Origin: Pseudobutyrivibrio sp. UBA1225
GTDB lineage: Bacteria > Bacillota > Clostridia > Lachnospirales > Lachnospiraceae
DNA length: 64,000 bases
Assembly: GCA_002309345.1 (NCBI GenBank)
Contig: DBWZ01000094.1
Location: 11,562 to 75,561 of the forward strand
Direction: 5' to 3'
Part shown: positions 52,316-59,747 of the stretch, piece by piece
Layout of the letters: each line of letters opens with the position of its first letter
Numbering within the stretch: the first letter of the stretch is position 1
Program-made: the position numbers and the translations under genes
The notes under the pieces: generated by a model
What the model was told of the DNA's origin: nothing
The model's input: the letters and a program-made list of their open reading frames with translations, nothing else
Database searches by the model: none

Positions 52316-52972
52316 ATGAAGTTATTTGTAGACACAGGAAAAATCGAGGACATTAAGAAGGCAAACGATCTAGGCGTGATTTGTGGTGTTACTACAAATC
52401 CATCCCTTATCGCAAAAGAGGGTGGACGCAGCCAAGAGGAAATCCTTAAGGAAATTGCTTCTATAGTTGATGGTCCTATCTCAGGAGAGGTTAAGGCTAC
52501 AACAGTTGACGCAGAAGGCATGATTAAGGAAGGTCGTGAGATTGCAGCACTTCATCCTAACATGATTGTAAAGATTCCTATGACACTTGAAGGGCTCAAG
52601 GCTGTAAAGGTTCTTTCGGCAGAGGGCATCAAGACAAACGTAACTTTAATTTTTACAGCTAACCAGGCAATCCTTGCTGCAAATGCTGGTGCAACTTATG
52701 TTTCACCATTCCTTGGCAGACTTGATGATATCAACCAGCCAGGTATCGAACTCATCCGTGACATCGCAGATATCTTTGATATCTACGGATACGAGACACA
52801 GATTATCGCAGCTTCAATCCGCAATCCAATGCATGTGCATGATTGTGCTCTCGCAGGCGCGGATATTGCAACTGTACCTTATTCTGTAATTGAGAATATG
52901 ACAAAGCATCCACTTACAGATGCAGGTATTGAAAAGTTCCAAAAAGACTACATAGCAGTCTTCGGAGAATAA
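52316..52972 (+). CDS. Transaldolase, small type (TalC/fructose-6-phosphate-aldolase-like)
   Basis: A 218-residue class I aldolase of the short transaldolase subfamily: MKLFVDTGKIEDIKKAND, GVTTNPSLIAKEGG, Schiff-base lysine in MIVKIPMT (about residue 84), TLIFTANQA and YVSPFLGRLDD. It moves a three-carbon unit in the non-oxidative pentose phosphate pathway, joining arabinose breakdown to glycolysis. Some members are fructose-6-phosphate aldolases, and the subfamily choice is not certain. AAAGGAGATA precedes the ATG. It is flanked on the 3' side by two long hairpins. Confidence 0.92.
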   Translation: MKLFVDTGKIEDIKKANDLGVICGVTTNPSLIAKEGGRSQEEILKEIASIVDGPISGEVKATTVDAEGMIKEGREIAALHPNMIVKIPMTLEGLKAVKVLSAEGIKTNVTLIFTANQAILAANAGATYVSPFLGRLDDINQPGIELIRDIADIFDIYGYETQIIAASIRNPMHVHDCALAGADIATVPYSVIENMTKHPLTDAGIEKFQKDYIAVFGE

Positions 52973-53003
52973 AAACTAGCGGCTTTACATTAGGTTGAGG
53001 CTC

Positions 53004-53090
53004 GCTGGTTACAATCTCAAGCCTGAGATATTGTCTCCGGTGACTAAGAATGTCACCTGCGACAACACTCAGAGCTTGATATTTACCAGC
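53004..53090 (+). ncRNA. Long structured hairpin element 1 (ara intergenic)
   Basis: Nested stems: 53004-53009/53085-53090, 53017-53022/53074-53079, 53023-53027/53068-53072, 53031-53035/53061-53065, 53039-53044/53052-53057, separated by small internal loops. Related to elements 2 and 3. It could be an RNA processing or stability element, or a palindromic DNA repeat. Confidence 0.5.
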
Positions 53091-53114
53091 TACTTGAACA
53101 CTAAGTTGAGGCTC

Positions 53115-53199
53115 GCTGGTTACGACTACAAGCATTAGATTACTCTGCTCAGCAAAGAAAGCTTCGCTTGAGTAACCTAATAGCTTGAAGTCTACTAGC
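53115..53199 (+). ncRNA. Long structured hairpin element 2 (ara intergenic)
   Basis: Shares the flanking GTTGAGGCTCGCTGGTTAC (53105 region) with element 1 and has the same layout with different bases: 53115-53120/53194-53199, 53129-53133/53183-53187, 53134-53138/53177-53181, 53140-53145/53170-53175. Confidence 0.5.
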
Positions 53200-53253
53200 T
53201 ATCTATACTTAAGCATAACAATGTATTTAGTTTTTAGAACGGGGGTCTAATTT

Positions 53254-54849
53254 ATGAATTTTAATGAAATTATTGCTGAAGGTAAGACTACGGCGTTAGG
53301 TATCGAATTTGGTTCTACACGTATTAAGGCCGTGCTTGTAGACGAGGACAACAAGGTTCTTGCCCAGGGCGACCACGAGTGGGAGAACCACTTAGACAAT
53401 GGAATCTGGACATATCCTCTTGAAGAGGTATGGGCTGGCGTGCAGGATTGCTATGCCAAGCTAAAGGCAGATGTGTATGGTAAGTACGATGTTAAACTTA
53501 AAAAGATTGGTGCAATCGGTTTTTCAGCTATGATGCACGGTTATCTTGCATTTGACAAGGATGACAATCTTTTAGTTCCATTTAGAACATGGAGAAATAC
53601 AATCACAGGTGAGGCTGCAGCGGAGCTTTCTAAGGAGCTCAACTTTAACATGCCTCAGCGTTGGAGTATTTCTCACTACTATCAGTGCATTTTAAATAAT
53701 GAGCCACACGTTAAGAACGTAGCTTATTTCATGACACTTGCTTGCTATGTTCATTACAAGATGACAGGCAAAAAAGTGGCAGGTGTTGGCGAGGCATCTG
53801 GTATGTTCCCAATCGATTCAAAGACATGTCAGTATGACAAGGCAATGCTTGAAAAGTTCAACAAGCTTGCTGCTAATCATGGCATCACTACAAAGGTTGA
53901 AGATTTGATGCCTCAGGTACTTGTGGCAGGTGACGACGCAGGAACGCTTACCGCCGATGGTGCAAAGCTTCTTGATCCAACAGGCGAACTCGAGCCAGGA
54001 TGTCCACTTGCTCCACCAGAGGGTGACGCAGGTACAGGTATGGTTGCAACAAATGCTGTATCAGTTGGAACAGGAAATGTATCAGCAGGTACATCAGTAT
54101 TTTCTATGGTTGTTATGGACAAGCCACTTTCTAAGCCATACGAAGAAATCGACATGGTCACAACTCCAACAGGCGAGGCTGTTGCCATGGTACACTGCAA
54201 CAACTGTACTTCAGATTTAAATTCTTGGATTGGAATTTTCAAGGAATTTGCTGATGCATTCGGCATGGAAATTTCAATGAATGATATTTATGGAACACTT
54301 TATCGCAAGGCACTTACAGAGGATGCAAATTGCGGAGGAGTTCTTTCATACAACTTCTTTGGCGGTGAGCCAGTAGTTGGCGTCAACGAAGGCCGTCCTA
54401 TGATTGTAAGACAGCCTGACGCAAAGTTTAGTCTTGCGAACTTTATGCGTTCAAATCTTTATGGCGCACTTGCTGTACTTAAAGTCGGTAACGATATTCT
54501 CTTAAAGCAGGAGCATGTAAAGGTTAAATCTATCACCGGTCACGGTGGATTCTTCAAGACAAAGGGTGTTGGACAGTCTGTTCTTGCAGCAGCATTAAAT
54601 GCGCCAATCACTGTTATGTCTACAGCAGGTGAAGGAGGCGCTTGGGGTATGGCTGTACTTGCCAACTTCTGCATCCGCGGCGACAAGAGCATGAACATGC
54701 AGCAGTATCTTGATAACAAGGTTTTCGCAGATCAGGAGTCAACTACAATGGAGCCAGATCCAGATATGGTTAAGGGATACGACGAATATATCGCCGAGTA
54801 CAAAAAGGCTCTCAAGGCCGAGGCTGCCGCAGTAGAAGCGTGGAGATAA
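53254..54849 (+). CDS. FGGY-family pentulose kinase, probable L-ribulokinase
   Basis: A 531-residue sugar kinase with the FGGY/actin fold: TTALGIEFGSTRIKAVLVDE (phosphate-1 loop), GFSAMMHGYLAFD, SVGTGNVSAGTSVFS (phosphate-2 region) and the C-terminal ITGHGGFFKTKGVGQSVLAAAL. It phosphorylates a pentulose. Sitting between araA/transaldolase and araD, L-ribulose is the expected substrate, although the sequence also resembles xylulokinases and differs from classical AraB. GGGGG precedes the ATG. Structured hairpins lie on both sides of the gene. Confidence 0.88.
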   Translation: MNFNEIIAEGKTTALGIEFGSTRIKAVLVDEDNKVLAQGDHEWENHLDNGIWTYPLEEVWAGVQDCYAKLKADVYGKYDVKLKKIGAIGFSAMMHGYLAFDKDDNLLVPFRTWRNTITGEAAAELSKELNFNMPQRWSISHYYQCILNNEPHVKNVAYFMTLACYVHYKMTGKKVAGVGEASGMFPIDSKTCQYDKAMLEKFNKLAANHGITTKVEDLMPQVLVAGDDAGTLTADGAKLLDPTGELEPGCPLAPPEGDAGTGMVATNAVSVGTGNVSAGTSVFSMVVMDKPLSKPYEEIDMVTTPTGEAVAMVHCNNCTSDLNSWIGIFKEFADAFGMEISMNDIYGTLYRKALTEDANCGGVLSYNFFGGEPVVGVNEGRPMIVRQPDAKFSLANFMRSNLYGALAVLKVGNDILLKQEHVKVKSITGHGGFFKTKGVGQSVLAAALNAPITVMSTAGEGGAWGMAVLANFCIRGDKSMNMQQYLDNKVFADQESTTMEPDPDMVKGYDEYIAEYKKALKAEAAAVEAWR

Positions 54850-54869
54850 TGAATTATCAACTTGTTACA

Positions 54870-54937
54870 CTCTCAAGCCTGAGATATTGTCTCTAGTGAC
54901 TGCAAATGTCACCTTCGACAACACTCAGGATTGAGAG
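54870..54937 (+). ncRNA. Long structured hairpin element 3 (before araD)
   Basis: Core nearly identical to element 1 (CTGAGATATTGTCTC, GTGAC/GTCAC, CGACAACACTCAG). Stems are 54870-54876/54931-54937, 54878-54883/54924-54929, 54887-54891/54917-54921 and 54896-54900/54908-54912. The outer stem differs in sequence from element 1 yet still pairs. Confidence 0.55.
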
Positions 54938-54966
54938 CATATCGAGCGGATTTAGGAGAATGTAAT

Positions 54967-55662
54967 ATGTTAGAGAATTTAAAAAAACAAGTATACGAAG
55001 CAAACATGGAGCTTCCTAAAAGAGGTTTAGTGACATACACTTGGGGAAATGTTTCAGGCATTGACCGTGAAAGCGGCATCTTCGCTATCAAGCCATCAGG
55101 TGTTGAATACGAGGATTTAAAGCCAGAGGATATGGTGCTTGTCAATCTTGACGGTGAAGTTGTAGAGGGCAAGTATCGTCCAAGTTCTGATACAGCTACT
55201 CACTGTGAGCTTTATAAAAAGTACGACAACATTGGCGGTGTCGTTCATACTCATTCGACCTATGCAGTAGCATGGGCTCAGGCAGGCAGAGATATTCCTT
55301 TATATGGAACAACTCATGCAGATTATTTCTGCGGTACAATTCCATGCACAAGAAATCTCACACCAGAAGAAATTGATGCAGCCTACGAGGTAAACACTGG
55401 CAAGGTTATCATCGAAACCTTTGATGAGAGAGGCATTAACACAAAGTATGTGCCAGGCGTTATCTGCAAAAACCACGGTCCATTTACATGGGGCAAGGAT
55501 GCGGACCAAGCTGTTTACAATGCAGTAGTTCTTGAAGAGGTTGCGAAGATGGCACTCTTCACAGAGCAGGTTAATCCACAGGTTGAGCCAGCTCCAGATT
55601 GCATCCGCGACAAACATTTCAATCGTAAACACGGTGCAAATGCATACTACGGACAAAATTAA
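54967..55662 (+). CDS. araD: L-ribulose-5-phosphate 4-epimerase
   Basis: A 231-residue class II aldolase-fold epimerase converting L-ribulose-5-phosphate to D-xylulose-5-phosphate. It has VTYTWGNVSGIDRESGIFAI, IKPSGVEYEDL, the zinc motif VVHTHSTYAVAWAQAGRDIP with the second histidine in GTTHADYFCG, and a later CKNHGPFTWG. The length is standard. The ATG at 54967 follows AGGAGA. It completes the araA-kinase-araD route. A terminator closes the region at 55731. Confidence 0.96.
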   Translation: MLENLKKQVYEANMELPKRGLVTYTWGNVSGIDRESGIFAIKPSGVEYEDLKPEDMVLVNLDGEVVEGKYRPSSDTATHCELYKKYDNIGGVVHTHSTYAVAWAQAGRDIPLYGTTHADYFCGTIPCTRNLTPEEIDAAYEVNTGKVIIETFDERGINTKYVPGVICKNHGPFTWGKDADQAVYNAVVLEEVAKMALFTEQVNPQVEPAPDCIRDKHFNRKHGANAYYGQN

Positions 55663-55730
55663 TTCTACTTAATAGAGCGTTAGTTCTTTAGTAGTAGGTA
55701 GATTGCAAAATATTTAGAAATACTTTTTGG

Positions 55731-55769
55731 CGACTAATCTAGAAGATGATTTTAGATTAGTCGTTTTTT
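55731..55769 (+). terminator. Terminator after araD
   Basis: CGACTAATCTA (55731-55741) pairs perfectly with TAGATTAGTCG (55753-55763), then TTTTTT. Confidence 0.9.
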
Positions 55770-55787
55770 GCACCTAGGTTTTTGGGG

Positions 55788-55871
55788 AAGTGCAAAAATA
55801 ACACCTTGATATAAATAAAGTGCAATATTTGCACTTATATAATTTACAAAAGTGCAAACAGATTGTATAAT
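55788..55871 (+). promoter_or_regulatory. Promoter and AAGTGCAA operators of the HTH-MntA/HepT module
   Basis: Promoter: TTTACA (55843-55848), 17-bp spacer, TATAAT (55866-55871). AAGTGCAA occurs at 55788-55795, 55818-55825 and 55850-55857, about 30-32 bp apart. The middle one forms a perfect palindrome with TTGCACTT (55829-55836). The last site lies between -35 and -10, fitting autorepression. Confidence 0.75.
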
Positions 55872-55892
55872 ATGCATACGGAGGTGTCTAAT

Positions 55893-56369
55893 ATGAGTGA
55901 GTCTTTAAAAGAAATAAGAAAAAATATTGGGTATACTCAAAAACAAGCTGCCGAGTACCTAAATGTTTCACTTAGATCATATAAATCATATGAGAATGAT
56001 CCTAATAAAATTGGTTCTATAAAATATAGTTACATGATTGAGCAACTAGAAAAATTAGATTATATAGATGAAACACATGGTATTCTTTCTATTGAAAATA
56101 TAAAAGATAGATGTAGTAATATATTTAAAGAATACAATATTGAATACTGTTATTTATTCGGGTCATATGCTAAAAGTAAAGCTAAAGAGGATAGTGATGT
56201 TGATTTGTTAATATCATCAACTGTTAAAGGTCTAAAATTCTATGGTTTGGTGGAAAAGATATCTACTTCACTTAAGAAAAAAATAGACTTGTTAGATATA
56301 AATCAACTTGTTGATAATCCAAAATTATTAAACGAAATACTAAAGGATGGAATAAAAATATATGGATAA
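55893..56369 (+). CDS. MntA-type nucleotidyltransferase antitoxin fused to an XRE helix-turn-helix
   Basis: A 158-residue protein. Residues 1-60 are a Cro/CI-like HTH (IRKNIGYTQKQAAEYLNVSL, then RSYKSYENDP). Residues 75-158 are a minimal nucleotidyltransferase with LFGSYAKSKAKEDSDVDLLI (Gly90-Ser91, two catalytic Asp). MntA proteins neutralise HepT toxins by adding AMP units to a tyrosine of the toxin. The fused HTH probably binds the AAGTGCAA sites in the promoter, so one protein would neutralise and autoregulate. The ATG at 55893 follows GGAGGTG. It overlaps the HepT gene by 8 bases. Confidence 0.85.
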   Translation: MSESLKEIRKNIGYTQKQAAEYLNVSLRSYKSYENDPNKIGSIKYSYMIEQLEKLDYIDETHGILSIENIKDRCSNIFKEYNIEYCYLFGSYAKSKAKEDSDVDLLISSTVKGLKFYGLVEKISTSLKKKIDLLDINQLVDNPKLLNEILKDGIKIYG

Positions 56370-56694
56370 TGTAAAATATGATGGATATTATCTTGAGAAG
56401 ATGAAATCTGATTTATTGTTTATTGATAGAAATATGATGGGAATAACAAAGACAGAATTTGCTGAAAATGAAATTCTGCAGGATTCCATGATGTTTCGAT
56501 TAATTCAAATATCTGAGAATGCTAGAAAGCTTTCTGAAGAATTTAGAGCTAAACAAAGTAGTATTCCTTGGGGCGATATTTTTGGATTAAGAAATAAGAT
56601 TGTTCATGATTATGGGAGAGTGGATTTGGAGATAGTATATGAAACTTTACTGTATGATATCCCTGATGTCTATGAATTATTAAAAGATTTTTAA
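56362..56694 (+). CDS. HepT-like HEPN ribonuclease toxin
   Basis: A 110-residue, all-helical HEPN protein with the RX4HXY motif: Arg77 and His82 form the RNase site in LRNKIVHDYG, and Tyr84 is the residue modified by MntA-type antitoxins in characterised systems. The Trp-Gly turn upstream (IPWGDIFGLRNKI) is typical of the family. It overlaps the antitoxin gene, as expected for a co-translated toxin. The motif is intact, so the toxin is probably active. Such modules stabilise genomic segments or act in phage defence. Confidence 0.88.
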   Translation: MDNVKYDGYYLEKMKSDLLFIDRNMMGITKTEFAENEILQDSMMFRLIQISENARKLSEEFRAKQSSIPWGDIFGLRNKIVHDYGRVDLEIVYETLLYDIPDVYELLKDF

Positions 56695-56734
56695 TACTAT
56701 ATATTTTGGCTTTTGATTGTATATGGAGGCAGTT

Positions 56735-57601
56735 ATGGATGAATCAATAATAGTAAAAAAAATGTCGCGCATAGGGATTCTTGGGAATGTTGTGCTAGCG
56801 GGCTTCAAATTATTGGCTGGTATTTTTGGTCATTCTAGTGCCATGATATCTGATGCGGTTCATTCTCTGTCGGATGTTTTTGCAACCTTAATTGCTTATG
56901 TGGGGGTGCTGATGTCCAAGCAGCCCGAGGATGACGAGCATCCATATGGACACGAGCGACTTGAGTGCGTGGCCTCCCTTGCTCTTGGTATTATTCTTGC
57001 GGCTACAGGGCTTGGTATCGGTTATTCGGGGATTCACAAGATAATCGAGCCTAAGGAACTTGAGATTCCAACCTTGCTTCCTCTAGTTGCCGCAGTTGTG
57101 TCAATTGTTGTGAAGGAAGGAATGTTTTGGTACACAATGCACTATGCCAAGATATTGAATTCGTCTGCCTTCAAGGCTGATGCGTGGCATCATCGTTCCG
57201 ATGCTATTTCTTCGGTTGGCTCCTTCATCGGTATTGGCTTGGCAAAGATGGGATTCCCAATCATGGATCCAATTGCAAGTTTGCTGATTTGCATATGCAT
57301 CATAAAGGTTGCTTATGACATTTCAAAAGATGCCTTTGTGAAGATGTTAGATACATCCTGCGGTCAAGAGTTTGAGCAAGATATAAGAAGCTTCATCGAA
57401 GCTCAGCCGGGTGTGGAGCGAATCGATCTGTTGCACACTAGGCAGTTCGGAAACAAGAATTACGTTGAACTTGAAATCGCAGTAAAGGGTGATATTTCGC
57501 TTATAGATGCCCACAATATTGCTGAAGATGTTCATGACGGCCTGGAGACAAATTATCCAAATATCAAGCATGTGATGGTGCATGTTAATCCACTTGAGTA
57601 A
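56735..57601 (+). CDS. Cation diffusion facilitator (CDF) metal exporter
   Basis: A 288-residue protein with six TM segments and a C-terminal cytosolic domain of about 80 residues. Metal-site residues are seen in TM2 (SDAVHSLSDVFA) and TM5 (HHRSDAISS). The loop DDEHPYGHERLE is typical of the family. It exports divalent metals such as Zn, Fe or Mn in exchange for protons. The subtype is not certain, and the Asp/His pattern is FieF/ZitB-like. GGAGG lies 5 bases before the ATG at 56735. Its end overlaps the convergent lipoprotein gene by 17 bases, with no terminator between them. Confidence 0.9.
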   Translation: MDESIIVKKMSRIGILGNVVLAGFKLLAGIFGHSSAMISDAVHSLSDVFATLIAYVGVLMSKQPEDDEHPYGHERLECVASLALGIILAATGLGIGYSGIHKIIEPKELEIPTLLPLVAAVVSIVVKEGMFWYTMHYAKILNSSAFKADAWHHRSDAISSVGSFIGIGLAKMGFPIMDPIASLLICICIIKVAYDISKDAFVKMLDTSCGQEFEQDIRSFIEAQPGVERIDLLHTRQFGNKNYVELEIAVKGDISLIDAHNIAEDVHDGLETNYPNIKHVMVHVNPLE

Positions 57602-59435
57602 GAGTCTTTTTCCCACAGAACTCTTCGTAGGATAACTCAATTTCGATAAATCCAGAAGCCCATGGTCCAACAGAATATGGAGCAAATTTATAAATTATTT
57701 TATCTTCCTTAAAGAAGATAGGTGCCTCTGATATACTATAATATCCAACACTTTCCAAAGCGTTATATTTTGCCCCTTGTGCATCTTCAGCAAAATATTT
57801 ATTCGGGTTTCTATTGAAATCTTCTTCGACTTTTTTAGCTATAAGTTCGTCCAAGTCATCTCTAGTTCCTGGATAGAAGTTTGTGGGATTAAGCTCTTCA
57901 CCTGTGTTCAGGTCGAATATTAATTGTTTATCATTTACCATTCCATGAGCAGCACCAGATCCATATTCGTAAAAACTGCAATCTATAAACAAGAATTGAT
58001 TATTTAATATCAACACATCCTCAACACTTGAATCATATGAATTACAAAATATTTTTTTATCCTTAATTTCTTCATGATGTTCACACTCATCTTTGCTTGT
58101 AGGCATGAAATCCAAAGTGCAAGCTAAATGCTCATTTATTTTTTCATTAATAGAAGCGGCATGTTTTGAGTATTTGTCATCTAGTTGGAAAGCAGTTGAG
58201 CTCGTAGTACCTACAATGGTACCACAATATGGGCAAACAGATTCTTTATAATTGTAAACAAGTTTTCCATAAGTGAGAGCATAGACTTTTTCTGCGGGAC
58301 AGTCAATATCGATTGCTTGATATACTCCATCGTTGTTATCTATTCTTATCCATCTATATTCATCATCAATTATATGTTTGCAAAAAATAGTATTCTCATG
58401 CATTTCAAATGTGTAGTAGCCGTGTTCGAGGGTTGAAGTATAGATTTCGCAATCAGATTTTGTAGTCAAATCTAGTTCATGTATGGAAAGGAATGTCGGG
58501 TGATTATCTGTATGCTTTTCTACAGCATAATATATTTTATTGTTTGCATATATATTTGCATATTCATCAATATTATCAGTTATCGTTAATACAGAAGTTT
58601 TTTTGCCATCGTCAAAGTTGACAGAATAAATATTACTGTAATCATAATAAACCATGCAATCTTTGTTATATGCGTAAACTATCCCCTCTATTTCTGTAAC
58701 GTTTTCCTTTTTTCCATCAGGGAAAATTTTTATAATATCATTTTTATTTTCAGCTAAAACGAATCCCACATCATCAAATATTCTAGCTAAAGAACCATAT
58801 CCATTGTACGCATCTAAATTAACTATAAATTTGTAATCTTTTGCACTAGATATTACTTTATCAAATTTAGATTGGGCAGGGGTATAAGTAAAATCATCAT
58901 TTATCGTAAATACGTATTCTTTGAATGGGGTATTCTCATCATAAGACGATACTCCTATATATATTTTGCCATTGTAGATATCGAAATATCCGTGACTATA
59001 TAAATCTCTTGTATCTTTATCAAGAGTTGCTAACTTTTGAGATTTTCCGGAATTCAAGTCTATGGCGTAGATACTATCAAAAGAATCATAGTAATTAACA
59101 TATAGTATTCCATCATATATTTTCAATTCATAAATTTCTTCAGGGTCCATACCATTTTCTTCATAAATTTTGTTAATATCGCTAACTGAGAATTCGCCTA
59201 ATTTTTCACCATTTTTATCTACGACAAAGCGAACATTTTTCCCGTGTAATATATATCCTTCACCTTTAATAGGTTTACCTGTATAAATGGATTCAGCTTT
59301 AGTGGTTGCGGTAGTAGATGTAGTTGTGTCTTTTTGTGTGGGATGTTTAGATTTATTATTTTTGGTGCCGCAAGCAATAAGAGATATAGACATCGACAAA
59401 AGCAATGTTATAAATACAATTCTTCTTTTATTCAT
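57585..59435 (-). CDS. Large lipoprotein with C-terminal DUF3298/RsiV-like domain
   Basis: A 616-residue lipoprotein (lipobox SLIACG, then a Thr/Ser-rich linker). Residues 50-390 contain repeated beta-strand units around short phrases such as KIYDGILYVNYYDS, YNGKIYIGVSS and YANNKIYYAVE, suggesting a beta-propeller (DUF5050-like). A CPYCG pair is near residue 405. The last ~130 residues (GSGAAHGMVNDKQLIFDLNT, later FKEDKIIYKFAPYSVGPWASG) resemble the DUF3298 domain of RsiV-type proteins. No sigma-factor gene is adjacent. The role is unknown, possibly envelope sensing. It is AT-richer than its neighbours. Confidence 0.65.
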   Translation of the reverse strand: MNKRRIVFITLLLSMSISLIACGTKNNKSKHPTQKDTTTSTTATTKAESIYTGKPIKGEGYILHGKNVRFVVDKNGEKLGEFSVSDINKIYEENGMDPEEIYELKIYDGILYVNYYDSFDSIYAIDLNSGKSQKLATLDKDTRDLYSHGYFDIYNGKIYIGVSSYDENTPFKEYVFTINDDFTYTPAQSKFDKVISSAKDYKFIVNLDAYNGYGSLARIFDDVGFVLAENKNDIIKIFPDGKKENVTEIEGIVYAYNKDCMVYYDYSNIYSVNFDDGKKTSVLTITDNIDEYANIYANNKIYYAVEKHTDNHPTFLSIHELDLTTKSDCEIYTSTLEHGYYTFEMHENTIFCKHIIDDEYRWIRIDNNDGVYQAIDIDCPAEKVYALTYGKLVYNYKESVCPYCGTIVGTTSSTAFQLDDKYSKHAASINEKINEHLACTLDFMPTSKDECEHHEEIKDKKIFCNSYDSSVEDVLILNNQFLFIDCSFYEYGSGAAHGMVNDKQLIFDLNTGEELNPTNFYPGTRDDLDELIAKKVEEDFNRNPNKYFAEDAQGAKYNALESVGYYSISEAPIFFKEDKIIYKFAPYSVGPWASGFIEIELSYEEFCGKKTLTQVD

Positions 59436-59747
59436 AATTATCCTTCCTCAAATAAACGAGTGACTTCTATAAATACGTTAAATAGCTAGAACTCACGCAA
59501 TCAAAAATGATGCCGTTGCTTCTGTTGCAGAAACAATAAACTATTCGATGGTAACAGTTATATGAGTAATTATCAACACTATCCATGTAATTCGAGGTAA
59601 AATTATTTTGGCATTTTTATTACCAACCTAGTTGATATCATCCCATGCACTGGTATATATTAATAGTGCGAATACAAGCTATTGCTACTATAAGATGGCA
59701 AAAAAATAACACGTAGTACAAAAACTAGTTGTGAGCAGGGGATGTAT
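59436..59747 (+). other. Divergent intergenic region with probable copA promoter
   Basis: No gene. TTGATA (59632-59637) and TATATA (59654-59659), 16-bp spacer, form a plausible promoter for the copper ATPase about 90 bases upstream of its start. I looked for a CopY (TACAnnTGTA) operator and saw none. No copY or csoR gene is present in the window. Confidence 0.4.
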
